A DNA stretch of 64,000 bases. It comes from Cladochytrium replicatum (taxonomy: Eukaryota > Chytridiomycota > Chytridiomycetes > Cladochytriales > Cladochytriaceae). The translations under genes and the position numbers were made by a program. The notes under the pieces were generated by a model. It was not told where the DNA came from. It saw only the letters and a list, made by a program, of their open reading frames with translations, and searched no databases. Shown here one piece after another: positions 34,539-44,627 of the stretch (within the stretch, counting starts at the first letter, position 1; the number at the start of each line of letters is the position of its first letter). The DNA is taken from positions 33,629-97,628 of the forward strand of contig JAHLKD010000136.1 of assembly GCA_025526935.1 (NCBI GenBank), given 5' to 3'.

Positions 34539-35165
34539 CAAAAATATTTAAAAACCACAAAACAAATTTTCATACAATGGGTCATTAAAAAGAAAAATTA
34601 CTTAAGAATCACATTCGTAGCTTAGCGGAGACAAATGACGCATTCGGGACGTAACAAAATATGAGGTTCCAAAACTTTTGATAGTTACATAATGTTCGAG
34701 CGATGAGATTCTGATTTGTAACTGTAATAAGATTCGATCAGTTCAGATTGGTATTTAGCGTGGAGTAAGTCGAGCAGAATTTAAGTAGCTGCAATTCGCC
34801 TAAGAAGCAACACGGCAAACTTTCGACGACACGATCAAAACGACCATGGTGAGACAAAGCTTGGAACTCTTGTTTTCGGTAGAAGGCATGATGCTAGAAT
34901 CGAACTACGTAGTCATCATTTACCATACACCAACCGTTAGTGTAGTAACATATTTTTTCTGGTGAGGAAGGAACGGTGTGGTACAAGGATAGCAGTCTGC
35001 CTCGTACTTATCACACCACCATTTCCTTCTTATGGCCGGATACCCTGTCCATTTCTTTGCTTCAGCTGCGTGATTCGGATCTTTGGTGCAGTAAGTCATT
35101 TTATTTCAATCCATGGCTACATCTCACATAAAACACACCATCACACCAGAGGTTCAATACCCAAC
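34539..35165. other. intergenic region before the synthase pseudogene
   Basis: AT-rich flank upstream of the F-box-like gene, followed by sequence without coding bias. The start of the synthase pseudogene becomes recognisable only near 35170. Confidence 0.4.
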
Positions 35166-35169
35166 ATGC

Positions 35170-37184
35170 TCGGACTTACGGACCAGTTCCAACCCACTCG
35201 TCCTCCACGAGTCAGCATTCTCGACAAAATCTTTGAGTCCTGTTACGGTAACAGACAGTGCTCCAAGGTGCGATGCACACGGTTATCGAGCTGTTACGGT
35301 AACAGACAGTGCTCCAAGATGCGAGCACACGGCGATCGGCTGATTTTTGCTTCACGATGAGCACGGGTTACGGATCCGGCTTGTTGCTTTCCCGGCACTG
35401 GTTCAGAGCAACCGCACGGCGGTGATCATGGATGCCGATTGCCGTAATTCTATGTTCACGGGTGTTTTTCTGGCGCAGTGCAGGAACCTGTGGAAGTTCG
35501 TGTACAACGTCTTGAAGCATTTGGAGGAGATTCTGCGTGAAGACGTGGAGAGGTTCGATACCGTCAATGTGGCTATTGAGGGTAGGTGTCGCATTTGTGC
35601 GTGTTGATCCCATGTAACTCTGGCTATTCCTGACACGTCTTTACGGAATGGAAGGTGACGTCCCGCTTCTCCACGGAATCCAAAGGCTGAAGAAAGAGTA
35701 AAGAGCATAAATTTGTCCTCTACTGCGTTGACACGCACTCGCCTCTCCCCCTGCCTCCACCGGTCGAGGCTGTCTGGAGCACTGGAATGAGATTTACCCA
35801 GAAGCGGCTGTTCAATGGATCTCATCGATATTCGCACAGCGACCCTTTCAAAAGACATTGGTGGTATTGGTGGCATCATCTTCGGAAAAGCTGAATTCGA
35901 AGAAATGATCGAGCGGCACGTCGCCCGTTTGGGACCGAGCTGCAAAGTCCTATCGGTACCGATCTCTTCGAAGATCCAGGCGCTAATTGTGCTCAACAGG
36001 CCGGCTTACACGCAACCTAAACCGACTGCCCGATTCTGCCGCTCCGAACTTACTCGTGCAGGAGAGTTTATTAATAATGACAACCAACGGTACACCTGTC
36101 CATCCTGTCTGGGCGGCCGTCCGACCAAGGCCGCATCGCTGTCGTGCGAGCTCTGTGCCCACCCCTACCGTGCCACTGTGGGAAAACCGGGTGATGGTGA
36201 TTTGTCACTGACACCGATGCTGACCGGCTGGTCTCCGCATCGTCGGCGCCACGACCGAGCTTGGAATCTCCCAGAAGAGGCTCAAATTGCCATTCGTTAC
36301 CCGCGAGTTTGCTTCGCTCGGTCTAGCCAGCCCAGGACGGTTGGTCGGAGACTCAAACAATGAGAAGAAAGCTGTTTAGCTGGTCTCACGGAGTTGATTG
36401 ATCGTGCCGCTGCCTCTAACACTTCCACGTGCAGTGCAGCTGCTATTGCCGCAGGCCACGCTTCTCGTGCCCTGTATGGCATGGGATCCGGGTCCGCTCG
36501 ATATATAGCAAACCCGTCCCCTCCACACTTGGCAATGGAAGAGTTCTTGCCCAGATGGTCGGAACAAAGATGGCCATGATCTATGCAGAAGGGGCCATTG
36601 GGCTAGGATCGACGGTTGCCTCACTTTCTCGGCCGGTAAATGGGGGTTGCGAAAATATTACTTCTATTATCTGCGCGAGGTGGATCGGTTTGTGAGCGAC
36701 GGTATGCGGATGGTGCCGCCGGCGAGCTCGGCTCGAGGCAAACAAACGTGTTTGCTTCGTACAAGAGCGTGGACGAACTATTAAGCGAGCTGTGTTCTCC
36801 TAGAGGGAGAGGATATGTGTTATACGGTGTATCTGTATCTGAGAGTCGTCGCCGATGAAGAGATGAAAACGTCGAGACGCATCGACCCTCCATCCGCAAA
36901 TCGAAGCTGTGTCATCTTTCATCCAAGAGCTGGGATCCGGCCGAATTCCACCGTGCGCTGACATAACTGCCTTATTCGCCCTGGGCGATCATCAAGACAA
37001 GGCTCCCGAAGCTTACTACAGATCCGAACTTTTTTGGTTGTGGGTCCTGATGACTGCCGGGTGTACTTGGCTGGGTCGGAGAAATTGATCAGGGAATTGA
37101 GGTAGATGGTTCACGTTCACAACTTCTAGTCCACACATTTTTATCGTGAGCATGGCCCGTGCGTTGTTGGAGGGCAAGAAATGA
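35170..37184 (+). pseudogene. broken second copy of the fused LCB2/LCB1-like synthase
   Basis: Fragments in all three plus frames align in order to the intact-looking copy at 18774-21167. The order is QFQPTRPPRVSILDKIFES (N-terminus), then FPALVQSNRTAVIMDADCRN, and NVLKHLEEILREDVERFDTV. Next come DLIDIRTATLSKDIGGIGG with the PLP lysine kept, and GHASRALYGMGSGSAR. A SMARALLEG-like end sits near 37150-37184. Many frameshifts, stops and deletions separate them. The region between the first two pieces is replaced by a small repeat. The copy is clearly inactive but helps to read the frame of the first copy, and it shows the gene belongs to a duplicating family. Confidence 0.8.
35241..35325. repeat. 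51-bp-spaced direct repeat with a dyad core
   Basis: TGTTACGGTAACAGACAGTG occurs at 35241 and again at 35292, each followed by a CTCCAAG[GA]TGCGA block. The core CTGTTAC-G-GTAACAG is a perfect 7-bp inverted repeat around one base. It lies at the place where the synthase pseudogene has lost a segment. Confidence 0.8.
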
Positions 37185-37300
37185 TAGATTAGAGTATCCT
37201 GTAACGATCGATAAAAATTGTCATGAACGAAAAATTGAGATGAGGACAGGGTATTTTCCATTCTCATTGCAAACTTCTCTGGAGGAAACATCAATAGTTT

Positions 37301-37371
37301 GGAGAATGCGGTGATCGAAACCGCGGCCTTTTGTATGCAAAACAAACGCGCTACCACTGCGCCAATTCCCC
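37301..37371 (-). tRNA. tRNA-Ala (anticodon TGC)
   Basis: Read on the minus strand from 37371, a 71-nt cloverleaf folds. The acceptor stem GGGGAAT pairs with ATTCTCC (one G-U). The D arm lies in TGGCGCAGTGGTAGCGC. The anticodon stem TTTGT/ACAAA encloses the loop TTTGCAT with anticodon TGC at 37339-37337. The T arm is GCGGT-TTCGATC-ACCGC. CCA is not encoded and there is no intron, as is normal for many eukaryotic alanine tRNAs. It lies between the synthase pseudogene and a LINE fragment. Confidence 0.85.
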
Positions 37372-37449
37372 ACGAACTTTCAATTAGCGAAATCACTTGA
37401 ATTTGTTGTTTCAGCTTATTTTCGTCGCCCAACTTTTCGTTCCCACTTA

Positions 37450-38425
37450 GGGAGTTCAATTATTGATTTGTTTTTTGATTCTACTTATGTGACAGCTTCC
37501 TCTTATTTAGTGCATGATCAACCCCAGTCTATGGCTCCCCATCCTTCAGAAAATTTTGCAGTGACATATTCATTTTCTTTAGGTGGCCCAGATCCTCAGG
37601 CCACTGTGCCTCCTCCTCTACCTTCTTGGAATCTCCGATTGTTAAAGGATGAAGTTATTTGTAATTCGCACAGAGAAACTGCTAAGATTCTGCTTCCTCC
37701 AACATCAGAGGAGCTAACAGCAGCATTGGAACCACTTCAGGTCCCTGTGGGTACTTCTATTTCTCGTGCAGTGGCCCAGAGAGCAATTGATTCCGCATTT
37801 CAAATTACAGTTGATTTTGTTGAGGCAGCAGCAGTTCTGACATTGGGACTACCAACACATCGTCATAGAGCACCAGCGACCACTCCTCTGCCCCCTGAGA
37901 TTGCTTTGTTGTGTAGTAAGGCTTGTTCAGCATTCCGTGACTATTATTCGCTTTTGCACCACAATTCTTCTGACCCTCTTCTTCCTTTTCTAAGAACTCG
38001 CCAACGTGATAGTCACAAAGCATTCAAATCAGCTCTGAGATCATACAGGCGTAAGACAAAAGCAAATTTTTTTGATGACCCTAGTTCTTCATCAGTGCCT
38101 TCTCTTCTGAAACATGTGTCTCATGCTCAGCGCTGTGCTAGCTTTCGTACTTCAGCTAATAGTTCAGATTTCGATCCTCAGTCTTTAGCCACATATGCTG
38201 ATCGTTTTGCTAGTGTCTACAATGCTCAGGCTGCTGACCTGGTTCCACCTTCAATTGTTCTGTGTGATTTTCAGCTGCCATTGGATGTTGAAGCTTTTGT
38301 TCTAGCTATTAGGGACTGCCCTTTGGAGTCTGCCCTGGGTCATGATCGCCTGCCTGCAGAACTTTATCGCCCAATTTCAGCTATTCTTGCTCCATTGTTC
38401 TTACAGCTTTTCAAGTCAGGCCGGG
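37450..38425 (+). mobile_element. LINE (non-LTR retrotransposon) fragment A
   Basis: A long plus-strand frame matches the region between endonuclease and reverse transcriptase of LINE ORF2. It has many basic residues (FKSALRSYRRKTKANFFDD), then ATYADRFASVYNAQ and the entry to reverse transcriptase, CPLESALGHDRLPAELYRPI. The frame then leaves LINE sequence near 38420, where an end of a hAT-family element begins. Both ends of the LINE are missing, so it is a dead fragment. It lies 80 bp from the tRNA-Ala gene. Confidence 0.7.
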
Positions 38426-38835
38426 TTTGGTATTGGGTCCAGAAGCAAAACCATTATCCGGTCAAGATTCAGACCTGTAACTCACCTGATGTGATAAGAA
38501 AGATAAAAGGAAGCCATTGTACTTTCTGTCCACAGGGACACTGTTAAGAAGACACCATAGAAGTTTTGTAATGAACAATTTCTATCACAACAGACATCCA
38601 GAGTTGTACTTTCTGTCTACCAGGATGAGGTTGCGGGCCTCCCAGCTGCTGGCCAAGAAGGGGTTGACATGGTTCTTCGCATTCTGCAAGGCACTGTCAA
38701 GAGAGATAAGAGCAGCCTCAACAGTGACACTTTCCAAGAAGACATAAATGTAAGATTTGTTATGAAAGATATCTACAACAACAGACATCAAGTCCTGTAC
38801 TTTCTGTCCACCAGGACACAAAGCGTTTTTGTTAA
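38420..38835 (+). mobile_element. remnant end of a hAT element related to 41161-47882
   Basis: From about 38420 the plus strand matches, base for base over long stretches, the reverse complement of the right end of the 41161-47882 element. Matching blocks include GTATTGGGTCCAG, GATGTGATA and TTTCTGTCCAC..GGACAC, then AAGAAGACACC..AGAAGTTTTG. Three copies of the roughly 100-bp TTTCTGTCC-type repeat are visible, one interrupted by a foreign stretch at about 38630-38715. No transposase sequence remains. It interrupts LINE fragment A. Confidence 0.65.
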
Positions 38836-38879
38836 TATCTTCTTCTAACTCAAGTTCAATTACTTCTCTCCCAAGCAGC

Positions 38880-39625
38880 AAAACAACAGGTCAGGGTTTG
38901 ACAAGATCAGTGGTTCTCCTGCGAAGAAGTTCACAGCATCTCATGGCTTCTCTCTTTCTCCGTTCTTCGCCTTGCACTCAAGCCTCGTGATTGGAAGTGA
39001 GAAGAACTAAGTAGTAAAGTCGCCGAGTGGAATCTGTCACTCACCGGTTCCACACTCTTTTTCTTGTTGCTTCTTCAGCTGCCCCCATATCCTTCAAGCA
39101 TTGCGTATGCTCGCTCGTAAGTGTATTGGTCTTGTGAATCTTTGCGATCCAGATTGGTAGAGAACTCCCCACCATGCTTTGCATACTTCCCATTGTATCC
39201 GATCTGTACAGATTGTGGCTGCTCTGCCAAGAACATAGAACTGATGGGATGTGAGAGAAAATTTGAAATGCGAATCCAACTAGAAAATCTCACTTCTTGG
39301 TTACTTCGAGGCCCTCTGCTGCGTGCTTCATCTCATTTATTTTGCGGTTTTGGATCGCTTGGTCATTCTGCTTGAGCAGCGCATTATTGTGCACTGTTGT
39401 GAAGAAATGGTTGATCCTCATCGCCTTATATGCCATATTATCGCAACCCCTTATATGTAGTGACAATTTCACAAACCAGTTGCATGCAGCTCATCGAATT
39501 CTTCAACGTGTGGAGATCTTTCCCAGTTTTTGTGAGGACAAAGTACACACGCGCAAGGCATTGAAATAGGTATGCATCCCGGTAGTCAAAGAACTTTTTC
39601 AAAGCCCTTTCGTACTTTGAGATGG
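38880..39625 (-). pseudogene. CTR9-like TPR protein gene fragment
   Basis: On the minus strand, exon-like pieces read KYERALKKFFDYRDAYLFQC, then LARVYFVLTKTGKDLHTLKN. After a stop they continue MRINHFFTTVHNNALLKQND and NEMKHAAEGLEVTKN, and, across a plausible GT-AG intron, KYAKHGGEFSTNLDRKDSQD. The order and motifs resemble the central TPR part and following coiled region of CTR9, a subunit of the PAF1 transcription elongation complex. Stops (for example near 39440), no start and no conserved C-terminus mark it as a dead fragment among transposons. It may have been carried in by one of them. The assignment rests on pattern memory only. Confidence 0.4.
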
Positions 39626-39771
39626 AGAAGCAGTGATGAGCTTATTTGAAAGGGAAAACTCCCGAACTAACCACTGTTATCGCATTTTGGTAGTTGGAAT
39701 GTACTGCTGATCTTTTTTGAGAAGTCAATATAGCACTTTTAAATCAAGGAAATCAGCAATTGAATACCACC

Positions 39772-40275
39772 TCAAGGCTTGACAGGCAGGGTTTGACCAT
39801 GAAGAAGCGTAGGCGAATTAGCAGGAATGGGAATTCTTGTAAGAATCACAGACTTCAAAGGAGCAAAAGAGAAACCACGAGCTTGGGCAAACTGTTCACA
39901 AATAGAGAGAAGAACCTGCATAGCATCCAAAGTAAGTGCAAAGAAAGCCAAATCATCTGCAAATAAAAAAGAATTATATCGTGGTTTGGCAGGATGGAAT
40001 ATTTTTTGGAGTGGCAAATGGTCGGAGGAGCCCAGGTAGAGGATCAAAAAAGTGATATAGAGAAGTGGACTGAGAACAGAACCTTGAAACAAACCTCTAA
40101 ACAAATCAAAAGCAGCTGAAAAGCAATTTGCTACAACCACTCTGGAAGAACAAAAATCAAACAGACTTCAAAACAAAAATAAATTGCAACGGCACTCCCT
40201 TAGAAAGAAGCTCAGCCCAAAGAATTGCACGATTTGTGGTGTCATAAACTGCTTGAATATGTGAAACACCAGCAA
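39772..40275 (-). mobile_element. LINE fragment C (reverse transcriptase core)
   Basis: Minus-strand sequence encodes parts of a LINE reverse transcriptase. First is QAVYDTTNRAILWAELLSKG, then after a stop LFRGLFQGSVLSPLLYITFL, and the catalytic FADDLAFFAL (the Y/FADD box). Stops and frameshifts interrupt it. It directly abuts the A/T-rich tail of LINE fragment B at about 40276, suggesting B inserted into C. Confidence 0.7.
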
Positions 40276-41160
40276 CCCAGATTATTATTTTTAACAATAT
40301 TATTATTTATTTTGCACATACAATGCATAACAAAAAACAACACCCAAAGTGCCTTACAAGATGGTCATGGACCAGCACATAGGGAAGCGCGCAGCATAAG
40401 GAAAAGCAACAAAGCAAAACAGAGAATGTAAACTCATACCTGTGGCTACCTGTCAGATACTGCTAAGGTGCCAAAAAAACAGGTGAGTAATAAATAATAA
40501 GAAAAGAAAACGTTAACGATCCACAAATGCAGGGCCAAAGAGGGAGTCTGGCGGAGAAACTTCTAATGGCAGACCCATACAGTGAAGCCAAATCTTATGG
40601 AGACAACGAAAAACTAGATACCACGGTGCAAGATTCGCTGGGTTGACAATGCGAAGTGGACGAAGCTACCAATTGCAACATCAAGCGGAAGTTGTAAAAC
40701 AGGAACAGGAACAGGAGGCAACAATAGGTCAAGACGCAAACATTCTGAAACATGAGATCTAGAGAGAGTTGCAGTGCGGCAGCGACAACACTGCTTGCTG
40801 GGGTGATAGAACAAACCAACACGATACTGCAGAAGCCTCAAGATTGATGAAATAGGGAAGCATGGAGGAGCAATTGCTAGCGCATGAGGGTGGGCAGATG
40901 CAAGGGGAGCAAAGCTAGCAGCTATAGAACCATAGGCAGATGATGCTACTTGGTGAAAGTGATTTGCAATAACATCAGAAGGTTTGGGAACTACAACATT
41001 TGCTGCTGGGAAGAGGAAGGGATTGTTGAAAGGAACAGGAGAACAACGAAAATGCTTTCCCTGGTGAAGAAAGAATGACAAAATAGAGTGCACCATATCA
41101 GGAGCATCATCATCCAACCAACGCTGAAACATCTGAAACTGCAGATATTGAAGCTGAAAC
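40276..41160 (-). mobile_element. LINE fragment B, 3' part
   Basis: The minus-strand frame 41132-40614 is a LINE C-terminal region. It has a zinc-knuckle-like Cys/His cluster (CCRCRTATLSRSHVSEC) and hydrophobic Leu/Pro-rich flanks. Downstream comes an untranslated tail ending in AATAAT/ATTATT-rich sequence at 40276-40312, as expected for a LINE 3' end. Its upstream half continues beyond the inserted hAT element, at 47883-48255. Confidence 0.65.
41153..41160. repeat. left target-site duplication of the hAT element
   Basis: GCTGAAAC immediately before the left terminal inverted repeat. The identical octamer follows the right end at 47883-47890. Eight bases is the hAT-family duplication length. 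Confidence 0.92.
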
Positions 41161-41460
41161 TAAGGTTCGGCGGGTCCGGGTCGGGTCCGGGTTTCAGTGG
41201 CAACCCGCACCAAACCCTTTGGGTCGGGTCGTGTTTGTCTGGGGACCCGCCGGGTCACTGACGGGTACAAAGGGAATACCCGGACCCGAAGTGGTTGAAA
41301 CCCGTACCCGACCCTGACCCGCCGGGTTTTTGCTGCCCAGGAGAGGATTGATTGAATTTTGAGTTAGACCACGGATATTTACATGAACACTTTGTGTCTC
41401 TGTGGACAGTGTGTATTTTAGAAACACTATCGTAAAAAGAAACAAAACTCCACTGAGCAA

Positions 41461-43148
41461 TCACAAGTTGATAGGTGGAACAGCCCAAATCAGCTTCTGT
41501 ATCTGGTTCATATCGTCAGAGTCCCATCCACCACTGGTTACGTCCTTCGCCAACCCAGTCCTGATGAACCGATCAATGTCGTCATTTGAAAGCATGAAAT
41601 CCTTGGCTAAACCTGTCTTCCAAGGTTTCCAATCCACCTCAGGGAGCGTTATGGACAAAAGATGCCCGATGTATGCCGTCCAGAACCTTAGCCACTCAGA
41701 AGGATATGCATCCACTAATGCCCTGAACATGCGATAGATAGTGGCAGACGTACTTAGCGAATTATTGTGCCGTATCCAGTTTCCGAGCAAAATGTGCACC
41801 CTAAGAAGAGTAAGGCTGCTCCGAGAACTGCTACTGGAAGTTGATATTCGGCTTGAGCGGTCGTCTGATTCAACAAATATAGGCCGTAAAAACTCATTTC
41901 GGGAGAGGACTTCGTAGTTTACATTGACGTACTTGATTGATGGTGGAAGAGACGGCAATTTAAGGTCATAAATAACCTCATTGATCTTATGCATCTGGAA
42001 GCAGATACCCTGGATGACCTCTTTCACCAAAAGGATAGCCGTACGACGATGCTGCTGCAGGCTAAGCAATGCAAGGGAACTCGTTGGAGAACTGGTTCGA
42101 TGTACCTTCGGAATTCTACCAATCCCCTTGATAGCCGACGATATGCTTATTAGGCCGCCTGTTGATGTTGGCGCCGCAGGTGCTGCAGCTTCTAAATGAC
42201 CAGCCTGTCGTTTCAGAGCAGCAAGCTCTCCCTCCAGGGCGGTCACACGTGATTTCCATTGTGAAATCTCCTGGGAAGTTGCCTGCTTCTCCCTTTCCAT
42301 TGCAGCGGTGATCTCCCTGAATCTTGCTAGCTCTTCGTGCTCGCCGTGCTGAATCAATGCACCCGCCCTGCCCAATTCATCAATGAGAGCCTTCTCTCGC
42401 ACTTCTGCTGCGATGCGGGTCCCTCTCTCGTTCATTGCAGTCTCTTCAAGATCTTTTGTCATGTTCAACAGTCGTTCTGACTGTTTGAGGACCTGTTTTG
42501 TCCTTTCACGGTCCTCATCTGCTCGTTTGATGGTCGCTTGGAACTCGTCAACCTTTGCAGTGACGGGCATTCCTCTGTAAATGCCGTACTTGTGTCCCTG
42601 CCGCCTGTAAAAGTCCAGAAATGTTGTTTCCTTCTGAAAGGAAGAGCTTTTCAAGCACTCCATACGATAGGCGTTTGCTGCTGTTATGAACTCCGTTCGT
42701 CCACTGCATTCATCGTGAATTTCGTTCAGGGCTTGACGAACTAGCTTGCTGTCAGAGTTAAGTCGGTCGATCAACCCTTGAAGAACAAATCTTGGGCCGC
42801 ATTCATCACGATTTGTTTGACAGTTGCTGATGAAGTCCTCCGAGTCGTAGCTGTGGCCGCTCGCTTTGAATTTTCGATACCAAAGTCGTATGTCTGAAGC
42901 AGGACAGAGTCCGTCGATGAGCAAATAGTCAGCATCCCCTTTAGTACCACGTCGCGCCGGTTTCTTTGAAGGAGCTGTCGATTTGACATCTGTCGATTTG
43001 ACATCAAGGCCAACTTCTGCTTCTTCCACTTCACTTCAGAACCCGATGCCAGAGATGTTTCAGGTGCAGTCACAGGTTCTGCACTTGATTCTCTTTCAGA
43101 TGATGGTCTGGATTGTTTTAACGCTCGCTTCTTTGTAGTTCGAGGCAT
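41461..43148 (-). CDS. accessory coiled-coil protein of the hAT element (one 5-bp frame break)
   Basis: From ATG 43148 about 40 basic, Ser-rich residues (PRTTKKRALKQSRPSSERES) are read. A perfect 5-bp tandem duplication at 43027-43036 (CACTT twice) then shifts the frame. Beyond it the frame is open for about 520 residues to 41461. The product has a nuclear-type basic start and a segment DADYLLIDGLCPASDIRLWY. A charged coiled coil follows in the middle (REKALIDELGRAGALI, EISQWKSRVTALEGELAALK), then a Ser-rich linker. A folded-looking C-terminal part contains LRFWTAYIGHLLSITLPEVD. I know no family. It lies within the same hAT boundaries and strand as the transposase, so it may assist transposition or be a captured host gene. 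Confidence 0.6.
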
Positions 43149-43309
43149 GGTGTTTGTACTCTTTGTCGTGGGAAGATACTGGCCCGGTGTTCTTAGCCGG
43201 AATGTTACAGGAATGTATGCTATAATACTTCCCTGACACTATTGTTTTCTACCCGATCTGAAAATAATAATAAGCTAGGGAAGAAACTGGCTAGTAACAA
43301 TGATAGAGA

Positions 43310-43527
43310 GGATTCTGTCCGGGTGGACAGAATCTTATTGCTAGTAAAATTGATAGAGAGGTTAGCTGTACTTGATAGAGATCACTGAAGTACCGTCAAT
43401 GAGTTGAGAAAGTGTCCGGGTGGACAGAATCTTATTGCTAGTAACATTAATAGAGAGGTTAGCTGTACCTGATAGAAATTACTGAAGTACCGTCAATGAG
43501 TTGAGAAAGTGTCCGGGTGGACAGAAA
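43310..43527 (-). repeat. 97-bp repeat array, about 2 copies, upstream of the accessory gene
   Basis: Two near-identical units, each ending in GTGTCCGGGTGGACAG when read on the plus strand. They lie 160-380 bp upstream of the accessory gene's start. Unit orientation equals that of the array upstream of the transposase gene, and is opposite to the adjacent 43570-44600 array. A 42-bp spacer separates the two opposed arrays. Confidence 0.9.
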
Positions 43528-43569
43528 TCTGGGAGACTGAGTGTCACTGTGTCTGTCTGGGTAGAATAG

Positions 43570-44600
43570 GATTCTGTCCACCCGGACACTTTCTCAACTC
43601 ATTGACGGTACTTCAGTGATCTCTATCCAATACAACTAACCTCTCTATCAATGTTACTAGCAATACGATTCTGTCCACCCGGACACTTTCTCAACTCATT
43701 GACGGTACTTCAGTAATCTCTATCAGGTACAGCTAACCTCTCTACAAATACTACTAGCAATAGGATTCTGTCCACCCGGACACTTTCTCAACTCATTGAC
43801 GGTACTTCAGTGATCTCTACCCAATACAACTAACCTCTCTATCAATGTTACTAGCAATACGATTCTGTCCACCCGGACACTTTCTCAACTCATTGACGGT
43901 ACTTCAGTGATCTCTATCCAATACAACTAACCTCTCTATCAATGTTACTAGCAATACGATTCTGTCCACCCGGACACTTTCTCAACTCATTGACGGTACT
44001 TCAGTGATCTCTATCCAATACAACTAACCTCTCTATCAATGTTACTAGCAATACGATTCTGTCCACCCGGACACTTTCTCAACTCATTGACGGTACTTCA
44101 GTGATCTCTATCCAATACAACTAACCTCTCTATCAATGTTACTAGCAATACGATTCTGTCCCCCCGGACACTTTCTCAACTCATTGACGGTACTTCAGTA
44201 ATCTCTATCAGGTACAGCTAACCTCTCTACAAATACTACTAGCAATAGGATTCTGTCCACCCGGACACTTTCTCAACTCATTGACGGTACTTCAGTGATC
44301 TCTACCCAATACAACTAACCTCTCTATCAATGTTACTAGCAATAGGATTCTGTCCACCCGGACACTTTCTCAACTCATTGACGGTACTTCAGTGATCTCT
44401 ATCAAGTACAGCTAACCTCTCTAATAATGTTACTAGCAATAGGATTCTGTCCACCCGGACACTTTCTCAACTCATTGACGGTACTTCACTGATACTTCAC
44501 TGATCTCGATCAAGTACAACCAACCTCTCTACAAATACTACTTGTAATAGAATTCTGTCCAGGCGGTCGCTTTCTCAACTCCTGGACGGTACTTCAACAG
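43570..44600 (+). repeat. 97-bp repeat array, 10 full copies plus a decayed one
   Basis: Units start at 43570, 43667, 43764, 43861, 43958, 44055, 44152, 44249, 44346 and 44443. A degenerate unit begins near 44551. Each begins GATTCTGTCCACCCGGACAC and contains CTCAACTCATTGACGGTAC. Units fall into at least three sequence types. The order of types partly repeats (first three units versus the seventh to ninth), indicating block duplication. The unit at 44443 has an extra 11-bp direct repeat. TGTCC-AC-CCGGACA is an imperfect palindrome present in every unit. The array ends just downstream of the transposase gene. Confidence 0.95.
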
Positions 44601-44627
44601 ATGAACAGTCTAAACAACAATTTATAT

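Noticed and set aside
35140-35165. B-box-like GGTTCAATACC suggesting a tRNA
   Set aside because: No acceptor stem, D arm or anticodon arm can be folded around it.
43570-44600. CRISPR-like regular repeat array
   Set aside because: The 97-bp unit is contiguous with no unique spacers, lies inside a hAT transposon and in a eukaryotic genome.
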